From positions 8,020,150 through 8,084,149 of the forward strand of contig NZ_KI421511.1 of the NCBI RefSeq assembly GCF_000473265.1: a stretch of DNA of 64,000 nt, in the 5' to 3' direction. Every line of letters begins with the position of its first letter. The first letter of the stretch is position 1. This document shows positions 56,253 to 63,855 of this stretch, piece by piece. The position numbers and the translations under genes are program-made. The notes beneath the pieces were generated by a model that was not told the origin of the DNA, searched no databases, and worked only from the letters and a program-made list of their open reading frames with translations. The DNA comes from Amycolatopsis thermoflava N1165 (GTDB taxonomy: Bacteria; Actinomycetota; Actinomycetes; Mycobacteriales; Pseudonocardiaceae).

Positions 56253-57257
56253 TCAAACTCCGCGCAGGAGACGGATGACGGCCCGCTCCAGCACCTCGCG
56301 GTCCTCGTCGCCGCGGACCCCGCCGATCCGGCGGACGGCGGAGGCGATGGTCTTGCCGTTCGCGTGCGCCTCGACGATCCTCGGGTCTACATAGGACTTC
56401 CGGCACACGGCGGGGGTGTTGCCCAGTTCCTCGGAAACCTGGCGCATCACCGCGGCCTGCGTGCGTTTCAGCCCGCGCTGGGACTTCACCTCGTCGGCGG
56501 CGGCGAACGCGGTGGCGGCGAGGACGGTCGCGTTCCACGTCCGCAGGTCCTTGACGGTGAACTCGTCACCGACCATTTCCTTGAAGTGCTCGTTGATCTC
56601 GTCGGCGTGGACCTCGTGCCACCCGTTGGGTGTGCGGTAGACGAACAGCCGGTCGCTGCCGGTGCGCGACCTGCGCAGCGCCTTGACCGTCGCGGCCAGG
56701 TCGGAGTCGGTCAGCGTGATGTTCCGTTCGATCCCGCCCTTGGCGGGGTAGCTGAACCTCAGTTCGTCCCGCTTCACCGTGACATGCTCACGCAGCAGCG
56801 TCGCCGCCCCGTAGGTGCCGTGGTTCTCGGCGTACTCCTCGCTGCCGACCCGGAACACGCCGCGGTCGATCATCCGCAGCGCGGCGGCCAGCACGCGCTC
56901 GCAGCCAAGGCCCGGCCGGGTCAGGTCCTCGGTGATCCGCAGCCGCCACTTCGGCAACCGTTTCGCCAGTTCGACGACGCGCTCGTGCTTCTCCTCGTCC
57001 CGCGCCTGGCGCCAGCGGTCGTGGTAGCGGTATTGGCGGCGGCCCGCGTCGTCGGTGCCCACCGCCTGGATGTGGCCGTTCGGGTGGGGGCAGATCCACA
57101 CGTCGCGCCACGCGGGCGGCACGGCGAGGCTCTTGATCCGCTGCAGGGTTTCTTCGTCGCGCAGCGGCTCCCCCTCGGGGGTGAAATACCGGAAGCCGCG
57201 GCCGCTGCGCTGCCGCCGGATCCCGGGTTCGGAGAGCTTGCTCTTGCGCAGTCGCAT
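56253..57257 (-). CDS. DNA topoisomerase IB (poxvirus type)
   Basis: A 334-residue type IB topoisomerase of bacterial/poxviral size. Residues about 1-100 form the N-terminal DNA clamp (GRGFRYFTPEGEPLRD, VWICPHPNGHIQA); the catalytic domain includes KDLRTWNATVLAA and the active-site tyrosine in CRKSYVDPRIVE (about residue 288). Arg and His residues of the pentad are consistent. It relaxes supercoils through a 3'-phosphotyrosine. ATG 57257; a small gene lies five bases upstream. Confidence 0.9.
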   Translation of the reverse strand: MRLRKSKLSEPGIRRQRSGRGFRYFTPEGEPLRDEETLQRIKSLAVPPAWRDVWICPHPNGHIQAVGTDDAGRRQYRYHDRWRQARDEEKHERVVELAKRLPKWRLRITEDLTRPGLGCERVLAAALRMIDRGVFRVGSEEYAENHGTYGAATLLREHVTVKRDELRFSYPAKGGIERNITLTDSDLAATVKALRRSRTGSDRLFVYRTPNGWHEVHADEINEHFKEMVGDEFTVKDLRTWNATVLAATAFAAADEVKSQRGLKRTQAAVMRQVSEELGNTPAVCRKSYVDPRIVEAHANGKTIASAVRRIGGVRGDEDREVLERAVIRLLRGV

Positions 57258-57262
57258 CGGCG

Positions 57263-57457
57263 TCAGGTGATCCGGGCGCAGGCGCTGGTGACGGCGTCGA
57301 GGTCCGGGTAGGTGGAGTCCGGGATCGCGCCCAGGTGCCCGAGCGTGCTGTCGTCCGCGCCGTGCGCGGTCGCCTGCCGGATCAGCTCGGCCCTGTCGCA
57401 CGGGAAGTCCACTTCGGACAGCAGGGCGCGGAGTCGGTCGGGGTCGGGCGTGGTCAT
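57263..57457 (-). CDS. DUF2795 small protein
   Basis: A 64-residue protein matching DUF2795 (LRALLSEVDFPCDRAELIRQA, then a HGADDSTLGHL segment). This helical family is common in actinobacteria, function unknown. It lies just upstream of the topoisomerase gene with a five-base gap and is probably co-transcribed. It diverges from the TetR gene at 57558. Confidence 0.75.
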   Translation of the reverse strand: MTTPDPDRLRALLSEVDFPCDRAELIRQATAHGADDSTLGHLGAIPDSTYPDLDAVTSACARIT

Positions 57458-57498
57458 GGTCGCCGGTTACCCCCGGTCCACCCCCGCAAACGGCCGAT

Positions 57499-57510
57499 CA
57501 GACCGGTCTG
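57499..57510. promoter_or_regulatory. palindromic operator ahead of the TetR gene at 57558
   Basis: CAGACCGGTCTG is a perfect 12-bp palindrome 47 bases before the TetR start, and a TCCGGA palindrome follows immediately. This is the likely autorepressor site and could also affect the divergent DUF2795-topoisomerase genes. Confidence 0.55.
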
Positions 57511-57557
57511 TCCGGACGGTACCGAACGCGGTTTTGCCGGGTTATCATCGGCGCGCC

Positions 57558-58133
57558 ATGACCACCACCCTGCCAGCCGGTGCCCGTGAGCGGATCCTGG
57601 AGACCGCTTACCAGCTCTTCTCGCGCCGCGGCATCCGCGCGGTGGGTGTGGACGAGGTCATCGCGCGGTCGCAGGTCGCCAAGGCGACGCTGTACCGGCA
57701 CTTCCCGTCGAAGGACGACCTCGTGCTGGCCTTCCTCGACCGGCGTGAGCAGCTGTGGACCGTCGGGCTGATCGAACGGCAGGCCCGCGCCCGCGGTGAG
57801 ACGCCGGAGGGCAAGCTGCTGGCGATCTTCGACGTGCTCGACGACTGGTTCCGCTCGCCGGCGGACTTCGACGCGTGCGCGTTCGTCAACGTCCTGCTCG
57901 AAATGGGCGCCGACCACCCGCTCGGCCAGGCCTGCATCCGGCACCTGGACACCCTCCGGGGCATCGTGGCCGGCCTGGCGCGGGAGGCCGGGCTGGCCGA
58001 GCCCGAGGACCTCGCCCGCTCCTGGCACCTGCTGATGAAGGGCGCGATCGTCTCCGCCGCCGAAGGTGACGCCGATGCCGCGGTGCGGGCCCGGGAAATG
58101 GCGCGCGACCTGCTGGCCCGGCACCGGAAATAA
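57558..58133 (+). CDS. TetR family transcriptional regulator
   Basis: A 191-residue TetR repressor with HTH GVDEVIARSQVAKATLYRHF (about residues 30-49) and C-terminal ligand domain (ADFDACAFVNVLLEMGADHP) as in YxaF/AcrR-like members. ATG 57558 is preceded by TTATCATCGG, a weak -10. The downstream DUF427 gene is 28 bases away and may be its target. Ligand unknown. Confidence 0.85.
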   Translation: MTTTLPAGARERILETAYQLFSRRGIRAVGVDEVIARSQVAKATLYRHFPSKDDLVLAFLDRREQLWTVGLIERQARARGETPEGKLLAIFDVLDDWFRSPADFDACAFVNVLLEMGADHPLGQACIRHLDTLRGIVAGLAREAGLAEPEDLARSWHLLMKGAIVSAAEGDADAAVRAREMARDLLARHRK

Positions 58134-58161
58134 GCCCGCGCCCGGCGTGGTTGCGACCGGT

Positions 58162-58914
58162 ATGACAACCGATGGTCGTGGCCGGGTCCGGACCGAGCCG
58201 GGCACCAAGCGGGTACGGGCGGTCTTCGGCGGCCAGGTCGTCGCCGACACGCTGCACCCGCTCATGGTGTGGGAGGTCCCGTACTACCCGGTCTACTACG
58301 TCCCGCGCGAGGACGTGCGCACCGAGTACCTGGTCGCCACGGGGGAGACGGCGCACTCGCCGAGCCGCGGCGACGCCGACGTGTTCACCGTGCGGGTGGG
58401 CGACCGCGAGGCGGCCGGCGCGGCGCTGGAGTACCAGGACTCGCCGCTGGAGGCGCTGAAGGGGCACGTGCGGCTCGACTTCGCCGCCATGGACGCGTGG
58501 TTCGAGGAGGACGAGGAGATCTTCGTGCACCCCCGCGACCCGCGGACGCGCGTCGACATCCTCGCCAGCTCGCGGCACGTCCGCATCGAGATCGACGGCG
58601 TGACCGTGGCCGAGTCCCGCAGCCCGCGGCTGCTGTTCGAGACCGGCCTGCCGACGCGGTACTACCTGCCCAAGACCGACGTCCGGCTCGACCTGCTGGA
58701 GCCCAGCGACACGATCACCCGGTGCCCGTACAAGGGCGAGGCCTCGTACTACTCGGTCCGCGTCGGCGACCGGCTGCACTCCGACGTGGTCTGGTACTAC
58801 CGGTCGCCGCTGCCGGAGAGCCAGAAGGTGCAGGGGCTGGTCGCCTTCTACGACGAGAAGGTCGACGTGTACCTGGACGGGGTGAAGCAGGAGCGGCCGA
58901 AGACGAAGTTCTAG
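58162..58914 (+). CDS. tandem DUF427 protein
   Basis: A 250-residue protein with two DUF427 domains. The first covers about residues 13-110 (VRAVFGGQVVADTLHPLMVWE), the second about 140-235 (HVRIEIDGVTVAESRSPRLLFE, then YYLPKTDV and CPYKGEASYYSV). The CPYKG motif is the family signature; it occurs only in the second domain. Function is unknown, though a nucleophilic Cys is conserved. It probably shares a transcript with the TetR gene. Confidence 0.8.
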   Translation: MTTDGRGRVRTEPGTKRVRAVFGGQVVADTLHPLMVWEVPYYPVYYVPREDVRTEYLVATGETAHSPSRGDADVFTVRVGDREAAGAALEYQDSPLEALKGHVRLDFAAMDAWFEEDEEIFVHPRDPRTRVDILASSRHVRIEIDGVTVAESRSPRLLFETGLPTRYYLPKTDVRLDLLEPSDTITRCPYKGEASYYSVRVGDRLHSDVVWYYRSPLPESQKVQGLVAFYDEKVDVYLDGVKQERPKTKF

Positions 58915-58924
58915 TCTTCGGGGC

Positions 58925-59635
58925 ATGTCCGACCGCTTGTACTTCCGCCAGCTGCTGTCCGGCCGCGACTTCGCGGTGGGCGACCCGGTGGCCACCCAGA
59001 TGGTCAACTTCGCCTACCTGATCGGCGACCGGGAGACCAGGGAGGCGGTGGTCGTCGACCCGGCGTACGCGGTGGGGGACCTGCTGGACGTGCTGGCCGC
59101 CGACGACATGCGGCTGACCGGGGTGCTGGCCACGCATCACCACCCCGACCACGTCGGCGGCAGCATGATGGGCTTCACGCTGGCCGGGCTGCCCGAGCTG
59201 CTGGCGCGCGAGTCCGTGCCGGTGCACGTGAACCGCAACGAGACGGAGTGGGTCCAGCGGGTCACCGGCGTGTCGGCGACGGACCTGACCGGGCACGACC
59301 ACGACGACGTCGTGGAGGTCGGCGCGGTGTCGATCCGGCTGCTGCACACGCCCGGCCACACCCCGGGCAGCCAGTGCTTCCTGGTCGACGGCCGTCTCGT
59401 GGCTGGGGACACCCTGTTCCTGGAGGGCTGCGGCCGGACGGACTTCCCCGGCGGCGACGCCGAGGCGATGTACCACAGCCTCCGGTGGTTGGCGGACCTG
59501 CCGGGCGACCCGGTGGTCTACCCCGGGCACCAGTACTCGGCCGCGCCGTCGGCTTCGCTGTCGTCGGTGAAGGAGAACAACTTCGTCTACCGCCCCCGCA
59601 ACCTCGACGAGTGGCGCACCATGTTCGGCGGCTGA
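58925..59635 (+). CDS. MBL-fold metallo-hydrolase (glyoxalase II/persulfide dioxygenase-like)
   Basis: A 236-residue metallo-beta-lactamase-fold protein. The metal site is THHHPDHVGG (about residues 62-71), with HTPGHTPGSQ and a late YPGHQYS histidine, and GCGRTDFPGGD supplies the bridging Asp. The pattern is that of hydroxyacylglutathione hydrolases and persulfide dioxygenases. In actinobacteria the thiol would be mycothiol. Ten bases separate it from the DUF427 gene. A repeat-rich region follows. Confidence 0.83.
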   Translation: MSDRLYFRQLLSGRDFAVGDPVATQMVNFAYLIGDRETREAVVVDPAYAVGDLLDVLAADDMRLTGVLATHHHPDHVGGSMMGFTLAGLPELLARESVPVHVNRNETEWVQRVTGVSATDLTGHDHDDVVEVGAVSIRLLHTPGHTPGSQCFLVDGRLVAGDTLFLEGCGRTDFPGGDAEAMYHSLRWLADLPGDPVVYPGHQYSAAPSASLSSVKENNFVYRPRNLDEWRTMFGG

Positions 59636-59649
59636 GATCTGGTTGGAGG

Positions 59650-59940
59650 CGACTTGCGGGCCGGTGCGGGTAGCGGCCCCGCCCGCCGGCCCGCCACCAC
59701 CCTCAATGGACGCGCTCCGCGCGACCAGCCCCATTCCAGGCGGCCCCTGGCTGTGGGATCGCCTCCTCATGAATTCCCGCCCGCCGGCCCGACCACCACC
59801 CCTGGTGGACACGCTCCGCGCGGCAGTGCCGATCACCAAGTCGGCGCTGTCCTCGCCGGGAACCGCCCACCACCGCCCTCAACGGACGCGCTCCGCGCGG
59901 CTCTGCCCGTTCAAACCCGCGGCGGCGCCGGTTGACGGCC
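59650..59940 (-). repeat. ~145-bp intergenic element, second copy, split by three short insertion units
   Basis: On the minus strand this region matches 18655-18798 in four separated blocks, in the same order. Between the blocks stand three ~40-55-bp units at about 59690-59737, 59777-59830 and 59864-59912, each containing CCACC..CC followed by GGACGCGCTCCGCGCG-like sequence. Apart from these, nothing coding was found in 59636-59975. The element precedes the start of nothing; it lies 3' of the glycerate kinase gene (minus strand) and of the MBL gene (plus strand). Confidence 0.85.
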
Positions 59941-59975
59941 CACTGCAAGCGGCTCCGCCGCTTATGAAACAGAAC

Positions 59976-61082
59976 CTAGAGGTACTCCCGCGCCACGCGC
60001 TCGGCGAGCCGCTCCAGCAGGGGCGCCGGCTCGGCCAGGCAGCGCTGCACGTCCGGCTCGATGTCCGTCAGCCCGTAGGCCGCGGTGAAGCCCGCCGACC
60101 GGAGGGCCTCCGGCGACAGCGTGTTGCGCCCGGCCAGCGCCACCACCGGGATCCCGCGCTCGGCGGCGGCCGCGGCGATGCCCGCGGGGCCCTTGCCGCG
60201 CAGGGTCTGCTCGTCCAGGGAGCCCTCGCCGGTGATCAGCAGGTCCGCGCCCGGCAGCTTCTCGGTCAGCCCGGTCAGCTCCAGCACCACGTCGATGCCC
60301 GGCCGGAACGACGCTCCGAGCATCGCCAGCGCGTAGCCCGTCCCGCCGGCCGCGCCCGCACCCGGCACGTTCGCCACGTCGACCCCGGACCCCCGCACGA
60401 CCTCGGCCAACCGCCGCAGCGCCGACTCCAGCAGCTCGACGTCCTCCGGTGAAGCGCCCTTCTGCGGCCCGTACACCGCCGCCGCGCCGTGCGGGCCCAG
60501 CAGCGGGTTGTCCACGTCGCTCGCCACCAGCAGCTCGACCTCGCGCAGCCGCGGGTCCAGCCCGTCCAGGTCCACCCGCGCCAGACGCCGCAACGCGGCC
60601 CCACCCGGCGGCAGCTCCGCACCCTCGTCGTCCAGCAGCCGCGCGCCGAGCGCCCGCAACAGCCCGGTGCCGCCGTCGGTGCTCGAACTTCCGCCCAGTC
60701 CCAGCACGAGCCGGGTAGCACCGGCGTCCAGCGCGGCTCGCATCAGCTCGCCGACCCCGAGCGTCGTCGCGGTCAGCGGCGCCAGCTCGTCCAGCAACGC
60801 CAGCCCGGACACCGCCGCCAGCTCGATCACCGCCGTGCCGTCCCGGCGCGCGTAGCCCGTGTCGACCGGCTCGCCGACCGGTCCGCTGGCCCGCGCCGGC
60901 ACGAACTCGAAGCCCGCGGCCACCGCGGCGGCCACGGTGCCGTCGCCGCCGTCGGCGATCGGGCACTCCAGCACCTCGACGCCGTCCCGCCCGCGCCGCA
61001 GCCCGGCCGCGATCGCGGCGGCCACCGCATCGGCGGGCAACGTGCCCTTGAACTTGTCCGGCGCTACGACGACCCGCGTCAC
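59976..61082 (-). CDS. glycerate kinase (GarK/GlxK family)
   Basis: A 368-residue type-2 glycerate kinase. The N terminus VVVAPDKFKGTLPADAVAAA is the family signature, with CPIADGGDGTV, GLGGSSSTDGGTG and ITGEGSLDEQT further along. It phosphorylates glycerate to 2-phosphoglycerate with ATP. GTG 61082 overlaps the stop of the upstream membrane-protein gene (GTGA), so the lipase, the membrane protein and the kinase form one leftward operon. Confidence 0.9.
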   Translation of the reverse strand: MTRVVVAPDKFKGTLPADAVAAAIAAGLRRGRDGVEVLECPIADGGDGTVAAAVAAGFEFVPARASGPVGEPVDTGYARRDGTAVIELAAVSGLALLDELAPLTATTLGVGELMRAALDAGATRLVLGLGGSSSTDGGTGLLRALGARLLDDEGAELPPGGAALRRLARVDLDGLDPRLREVELLVASDVDNPLLGPHGAAAVYGPQKGASPEDVELLESALRRLAEVVRGSGVDVANVPGAGAAGGTGYALAMLGASFRPGIDVVLELTGLTEKLPGADLLITGEGSLDEQTLRGKGPAGIAAAAAERGIPVVALAGRNTLSPEALRSAGFTAAYGLTDIEPDVQRCLAEPAPLLERLAERVAREYL

Positions 61083-61564
61083 ACCTGCGCCCCGTCGCCG
61101 TCCGGCGGGCCCTGCTTGACGCGCAGCAGCAGCAACGCGATCGCGGTGGCCAGCGCCAGGATCCCGAGCGGGGTCGCGACGGCAGTGCTCACGCCGATCA
61201 CCCCCGGCACGATCAGCAACAGCAGCCCGACGACGAAGAACAGCAGCACGACGAACGCGCCCTTGCCCGGCCGCGGCAGCGGCGGCGGCTCCGGCGGCAC
61301 GTAGTGCTCGTCGTCCCCGGGACCGGCCGGGTCGTCGCCCAGCACGGTGTCCTCCCAGGGGGTGCCGCCACCGCGCCAGCTCGCCTCGGCGGCCGGTTTC
61401 TCCGGTTCGGCGGGCTTCTCGGGCTCGGCCGGTTCGGGCCGCGCGGGCGCCCGTTCGGCCTCGACGTCGTCGTCGATCAGGCCGACCCCCTCGGCCCGCA
61501 GGTCCGCGACGATCGCCGCGAAGGTGGCGTCGACGTCCTCGGGGTCGGGTACGCGTGAGTTCAT
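61079..61564 (-). CDS. acidic/proline-rich membrane protein of unknown function
   Basis: A 161-residue protein. Residues 1-95 are soluble, acidic and then Pro/Glu-rich (PEPAEPEKPAEPEKP repeat); two adjacent hydrophobic helices occupy about 103-127 and 130-148, followed by a short basic tail. This places a charged N-terminal domain on one side of the membrane. ATG 61564 overlaps the stop of the upstream lipase gene; its own stop overlaps the glycerate kinase start. Confidence 0.75.
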   Translation of the reverse strand: MNSRVPDPEDVDATFAAIVADLRAEGVGLIDDDVEAERAPARPEPAEPEKPAEPEKPAAEASWRGGGTPWEDTVLGDDPAGPGDDEHYVPPEPPPLPRPGKGAFVVLLFFVVGLLLLIVPGVIGVSTAVATPLGILALATAIALLLLRVKQGPPDGDGAQV

Positions 61565-62331
61565 CGGGCCCCCACCTGCCCCGGGTCACGGACCGCTTCC
61601 ACGAACTCGACACTACGCCGGAAGATGAGCGGCGCGTCGTGGTCCAGGGTCGCGACGTGGAAACTCTTCTCCAGCACCACTTCCGTCACGTCCCGGCTGC
61701 GCACGTTGTCCAGCACGATGCGCGCGTTCTCGGGTTCCACGACGTGGTCAACGAGCGAGTGCAGCAGGAGCAGCGGTTGCGTCACCAACGGCAGGTCGGC
61801 CCGCACGAGCTTCCACAGCCGCGCCAGGCTCGCCGCCGCCCGCACCGGCACCCGGTCGTAGGCCAGTTCGGTGACGCCCGGCTTGGCGATGTCGTTCGCG
61901 ACGCCCCGTGACCACGGCACCACCCGCGCGAGGACGGGCAGCAGCTTGGTGTCCCAGCTCAGCCGCGTGACGGACGGGTTGACCAGCACCAGCCCGGCGA
62001 CCGCGCCCCCGTGCCGCTGCGCCAGCCGCAGCGCGAGCGTGCCGCCCATCGACTGGCCGAACACGAACACCGACTGGCAGCGTTCCCGCAGCTCCAGGAA
62101 CTCGCGCTCGACCGCGCCGTACCACTCGGGCCAGCCGGTTTTGTTCATCTCCTGCCACGTCGTGCCGTGTCCCGGCAGGCGGGGCAGCCGCACGGTGAAG
62201 TCCCGCGCGGCGAGGTGCTCGGCCCAGCCCCGCAGGCTCTGCGGCGTGCCGGTGAAACCGTGGCACAGCAGCACCCCGACCTCGGCCGAACCGGTGTGCG
62301 CGAACGGTTCCGCACCGGCGAGCACAGGCAT
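61561..62331 (-). CDS. alpha/beta hydrolase, monoacylglycerol lipase/carboxylesterase type
   Basis: A 256-residue esterase. The oxyanion motif is LLCHGFTGTPQSLR (about 23-36), the nucleophile FGQSMGGTLAL (about 94-104), then Asp in SLVDHVV and His in KSFHVATLD. The architecture is that of Est30-like carboxylesterases that act on acylglycerols. ATG 62331 is used; the upstream region is short. It heads a leftward operon with the membrane protein and glycerate kinase, which may feed glycerol-derived glycerate. Confidence 0.87.
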   Translation of the reverse strand: MPVLAGAEPFAHTGSAEVGVLLCHGFTGTPQSLRGWAEHLAARDFTVRLPRLPGHGTTWQEMNKTGWPEWYGAVEREFLELRERCQSVFVFGQSMGGTLALRLAQRHGGAVAGLVLVNPSVTRLSWDTKLLPVLARVVPWSRGVANDIAKPGVTELAYDRVPVRAAASLARLWKLVRADLPLVTQPLLLLHSLVDHVVEPENARIVLDNVRSRDVTEVVLEKSFHVATLDHDAPLIFRRSVEFVEAVRDPGQVGAR

Positions 62332-62517
62332 GGCATCCGCCCTTCTCCTCCAACGCGGACCCATCGTCGCATGCCCCGGGCCGCTCCGGGACCGCCCGTC
62401 GAACGACGTCCCCCGGCTGTGACCTCCCGCCCACTGCGGGTGCGGCCGTTGTGCGGTTGGACGGCGTTTCCTACTCTGGATCCGGCAGGCTGTTCGGGCA
62501 GGTAGGAGGGCGTCCCG

Positions 62518-63279
62518 GTGGTTTACCGGTTGCTGAAGTACGTGCTGCTCGGGCCGTTGCTCCGGCTCCTGTGGCCCACGAAGGTGACGGGGGTGGAGAA
62601 CGTCCCGGAGACCGGTGGCGCCATCCTCGCGAGCAACCACCTCGCGGTCGCCGACTCGTTCTTCATGCCGCTGCGCGTCAAGCGCCGCGTCACCTTCCCG
62701 GCGAAGCAGGAGTACTTCACCGAGAAGGGCGTCAAGGGCACCCTCAAGAAGTGGTTCTTCACCGGCGCGGGTCAGATCCCGATCGACCGCTCCGGCGGCT
62801 CGGCCGCGCAGGCCGCGCTGGACACCGCGATCCGGCTGCTGCGCGAGGGCAACCTGCTCGGCATCTACCCGGAGGGCACCCGCTCCCCGGACGGCCGCCT
62901 GTACAAGGGAAAGACGGGTGTGGCCCGCGTCGCGCTGGAGGCCGGTGTCCCCGTTGTCCCGGTCGCGATGATCGGCACCGACAAGGTCAACCCGATCGGC
63001 TCCAAGATGTGGATCCCGCGGCGGCTGGAGATCCGGTTCGGCAAGCCGTTGGACTTCTCGCGGTACGCGGGCCTGTCCGGTGACCGGTTCGTCGAGCGGT
63101 CGATCACCGACGAGATCATGTACGCCCTGATGGAGCTCTCCGGCCAGGAGTACGTCGACATCTACGCGGCGAAGGCCAAGGAGCTGATGGCCGCCGAGGC
63201 CGCCGGGGTGCGCGCGGTGGTCCCGGCGCAGAGTGGCCTGCCCGACGCCGACCGGGTGCCGGAGACCAAGGCCGGTTAG
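62518..63279 (+). CDS. plsC: 1-acyl-sn-glycerol-3-phosphate acyltransferase (Rv2182c-like)
   Basis: A 253-residue PlsC-family acyltransferase. The catalytic NHLAVADSFF (H-x4-D) is at about residues 40-49, GTG-type motif GAGQIPIDR at about 83, and the acceptor motif YPEGTRSPDG at about 119. GTG 62518 is preceded by GTAGGAGG. It makes phosphatidic acid or a related lipid at the membrane. Position matches Rv2182c, two genes before Rv2179c in mycobacteria. Confidence 0.88.
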   Translation: MVYRLLKYVLLGPLLRLLWPTKVTGVENVPETGGAILASNHLAVADSFFMPLRVKRRVTFPAKQEYFTEKGVKGTLKKWFFTGAGQIPIDRSGGSAAQAALDTAIRLLREGNLLGIYPEGTRSPDGRLYKGKTGVARVALEAGVPVVPVAMIGTDKVNPIGSKMWIPRRLEIRFGKPLDFSRYAGLSGDRFVERSITDEIMYALMELSGQEYVDIYAAKAKELMAAEAAGVRAVVPAQSGLPDADRVPETKAG

Positions 63280-63295
63280 GCCCGCCCGTCGCCCG

Positions 63296-63335
63296 GCCAC
63301 CACCCCTGATCGAGGCGCTTCGCGCCGCAGTGCTT
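63296..63335 (+). repeat. solo copy of the short ~40-bp repeat unit
   Basis: GGCCACCACCCCTGATCGAG followed by GCGCTTCGCGCCGCAGTGC is close to the units nested at 59.7 kb (ccaccacccctggtgga, then cgctccgcgcggcagtgcc). It lies between the acyltransferase stop and the ribonuclease AS start, so the latter's promoter region contains it. Confidence 0.65.
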
Positions 63336-63346
63336 AGGGTGCCACG

Positions 63347-63847
63347 GTGCGTTTCTTCTACGACACCGAATTCATCGAGGACGGCGTGACGATCGACCTG
63401 GTGTCGATCGGTGTCGTGGATGAACGGGGACGCGAGTTCTACGCGGTCTCCACCGACTTCGACCCCGCCAAGGCCGGCCCGTGGGTGCGCGAGAACGTCC
63501 TGCCGAAGCTGCCCTCGCCCGCGGACAAGGCGTGGCGGAGCCGGGCCCAGATCCGGGCCGACCTGCTGGAGTTCTTCGGCCGCCCGCCGGGCGGGATCGA
63601 GCTGTGGGCCTGGTACGCGGCTTACGATCATGTCGCGCTGGCCCAGCTGTGGGGCACGATGCCCGAGCTGCCGCGCCAGCTGCCCCGGTTCACGCGCGAC
63701 CTGCGGCAGCGGTGGGAGGACGTGGGCAAGCCCAAGCTGCCCCTGCCGCCGCAGAACGCGCACGACGCCCTCGCCGACGCGCGTTTCAACCTGGAGCGCT
63801 GGCGGATCATCGACGAGGTGCGACGCCGCAAGGGCTACCCCGCCTAG
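63347..63847 (+). CDS. 3'-5' exoribonuclease, ribonuclease AS (Rv2179c-like)
   Basis: A 166-residue DEDDh-family exonuclease. The acidic residues are in FYDTEFIEDG (residues 4-13), the second Asp in YAAYDHVALAQLWG and the HDALADARFNL motif gives the last His-x4-Asp. Rv2179c, with the same length and N terminus, trims single-stranded RNA tails such as poly(A). GTG 63347 is used. The gene follows the acyltransferase by 67 bases. Confidence 0.9.
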   Translation: MRFFYDTEFIEDGVTIDLVSIGVVDERGREFYAVSTDFDPAKAGPWVRENVLPKLPSPADKAWRSRAQIRADLLEFFGRPPGGIELWAWYAAYDHVALAQLWGTMPELPRQLPRFTRDLRQRWEDVGKPKLPLPPQNAHDALADARFNLERWRIIDEVRRRKGYPA

Positions 63848-63855
63848 CAGCAGCA

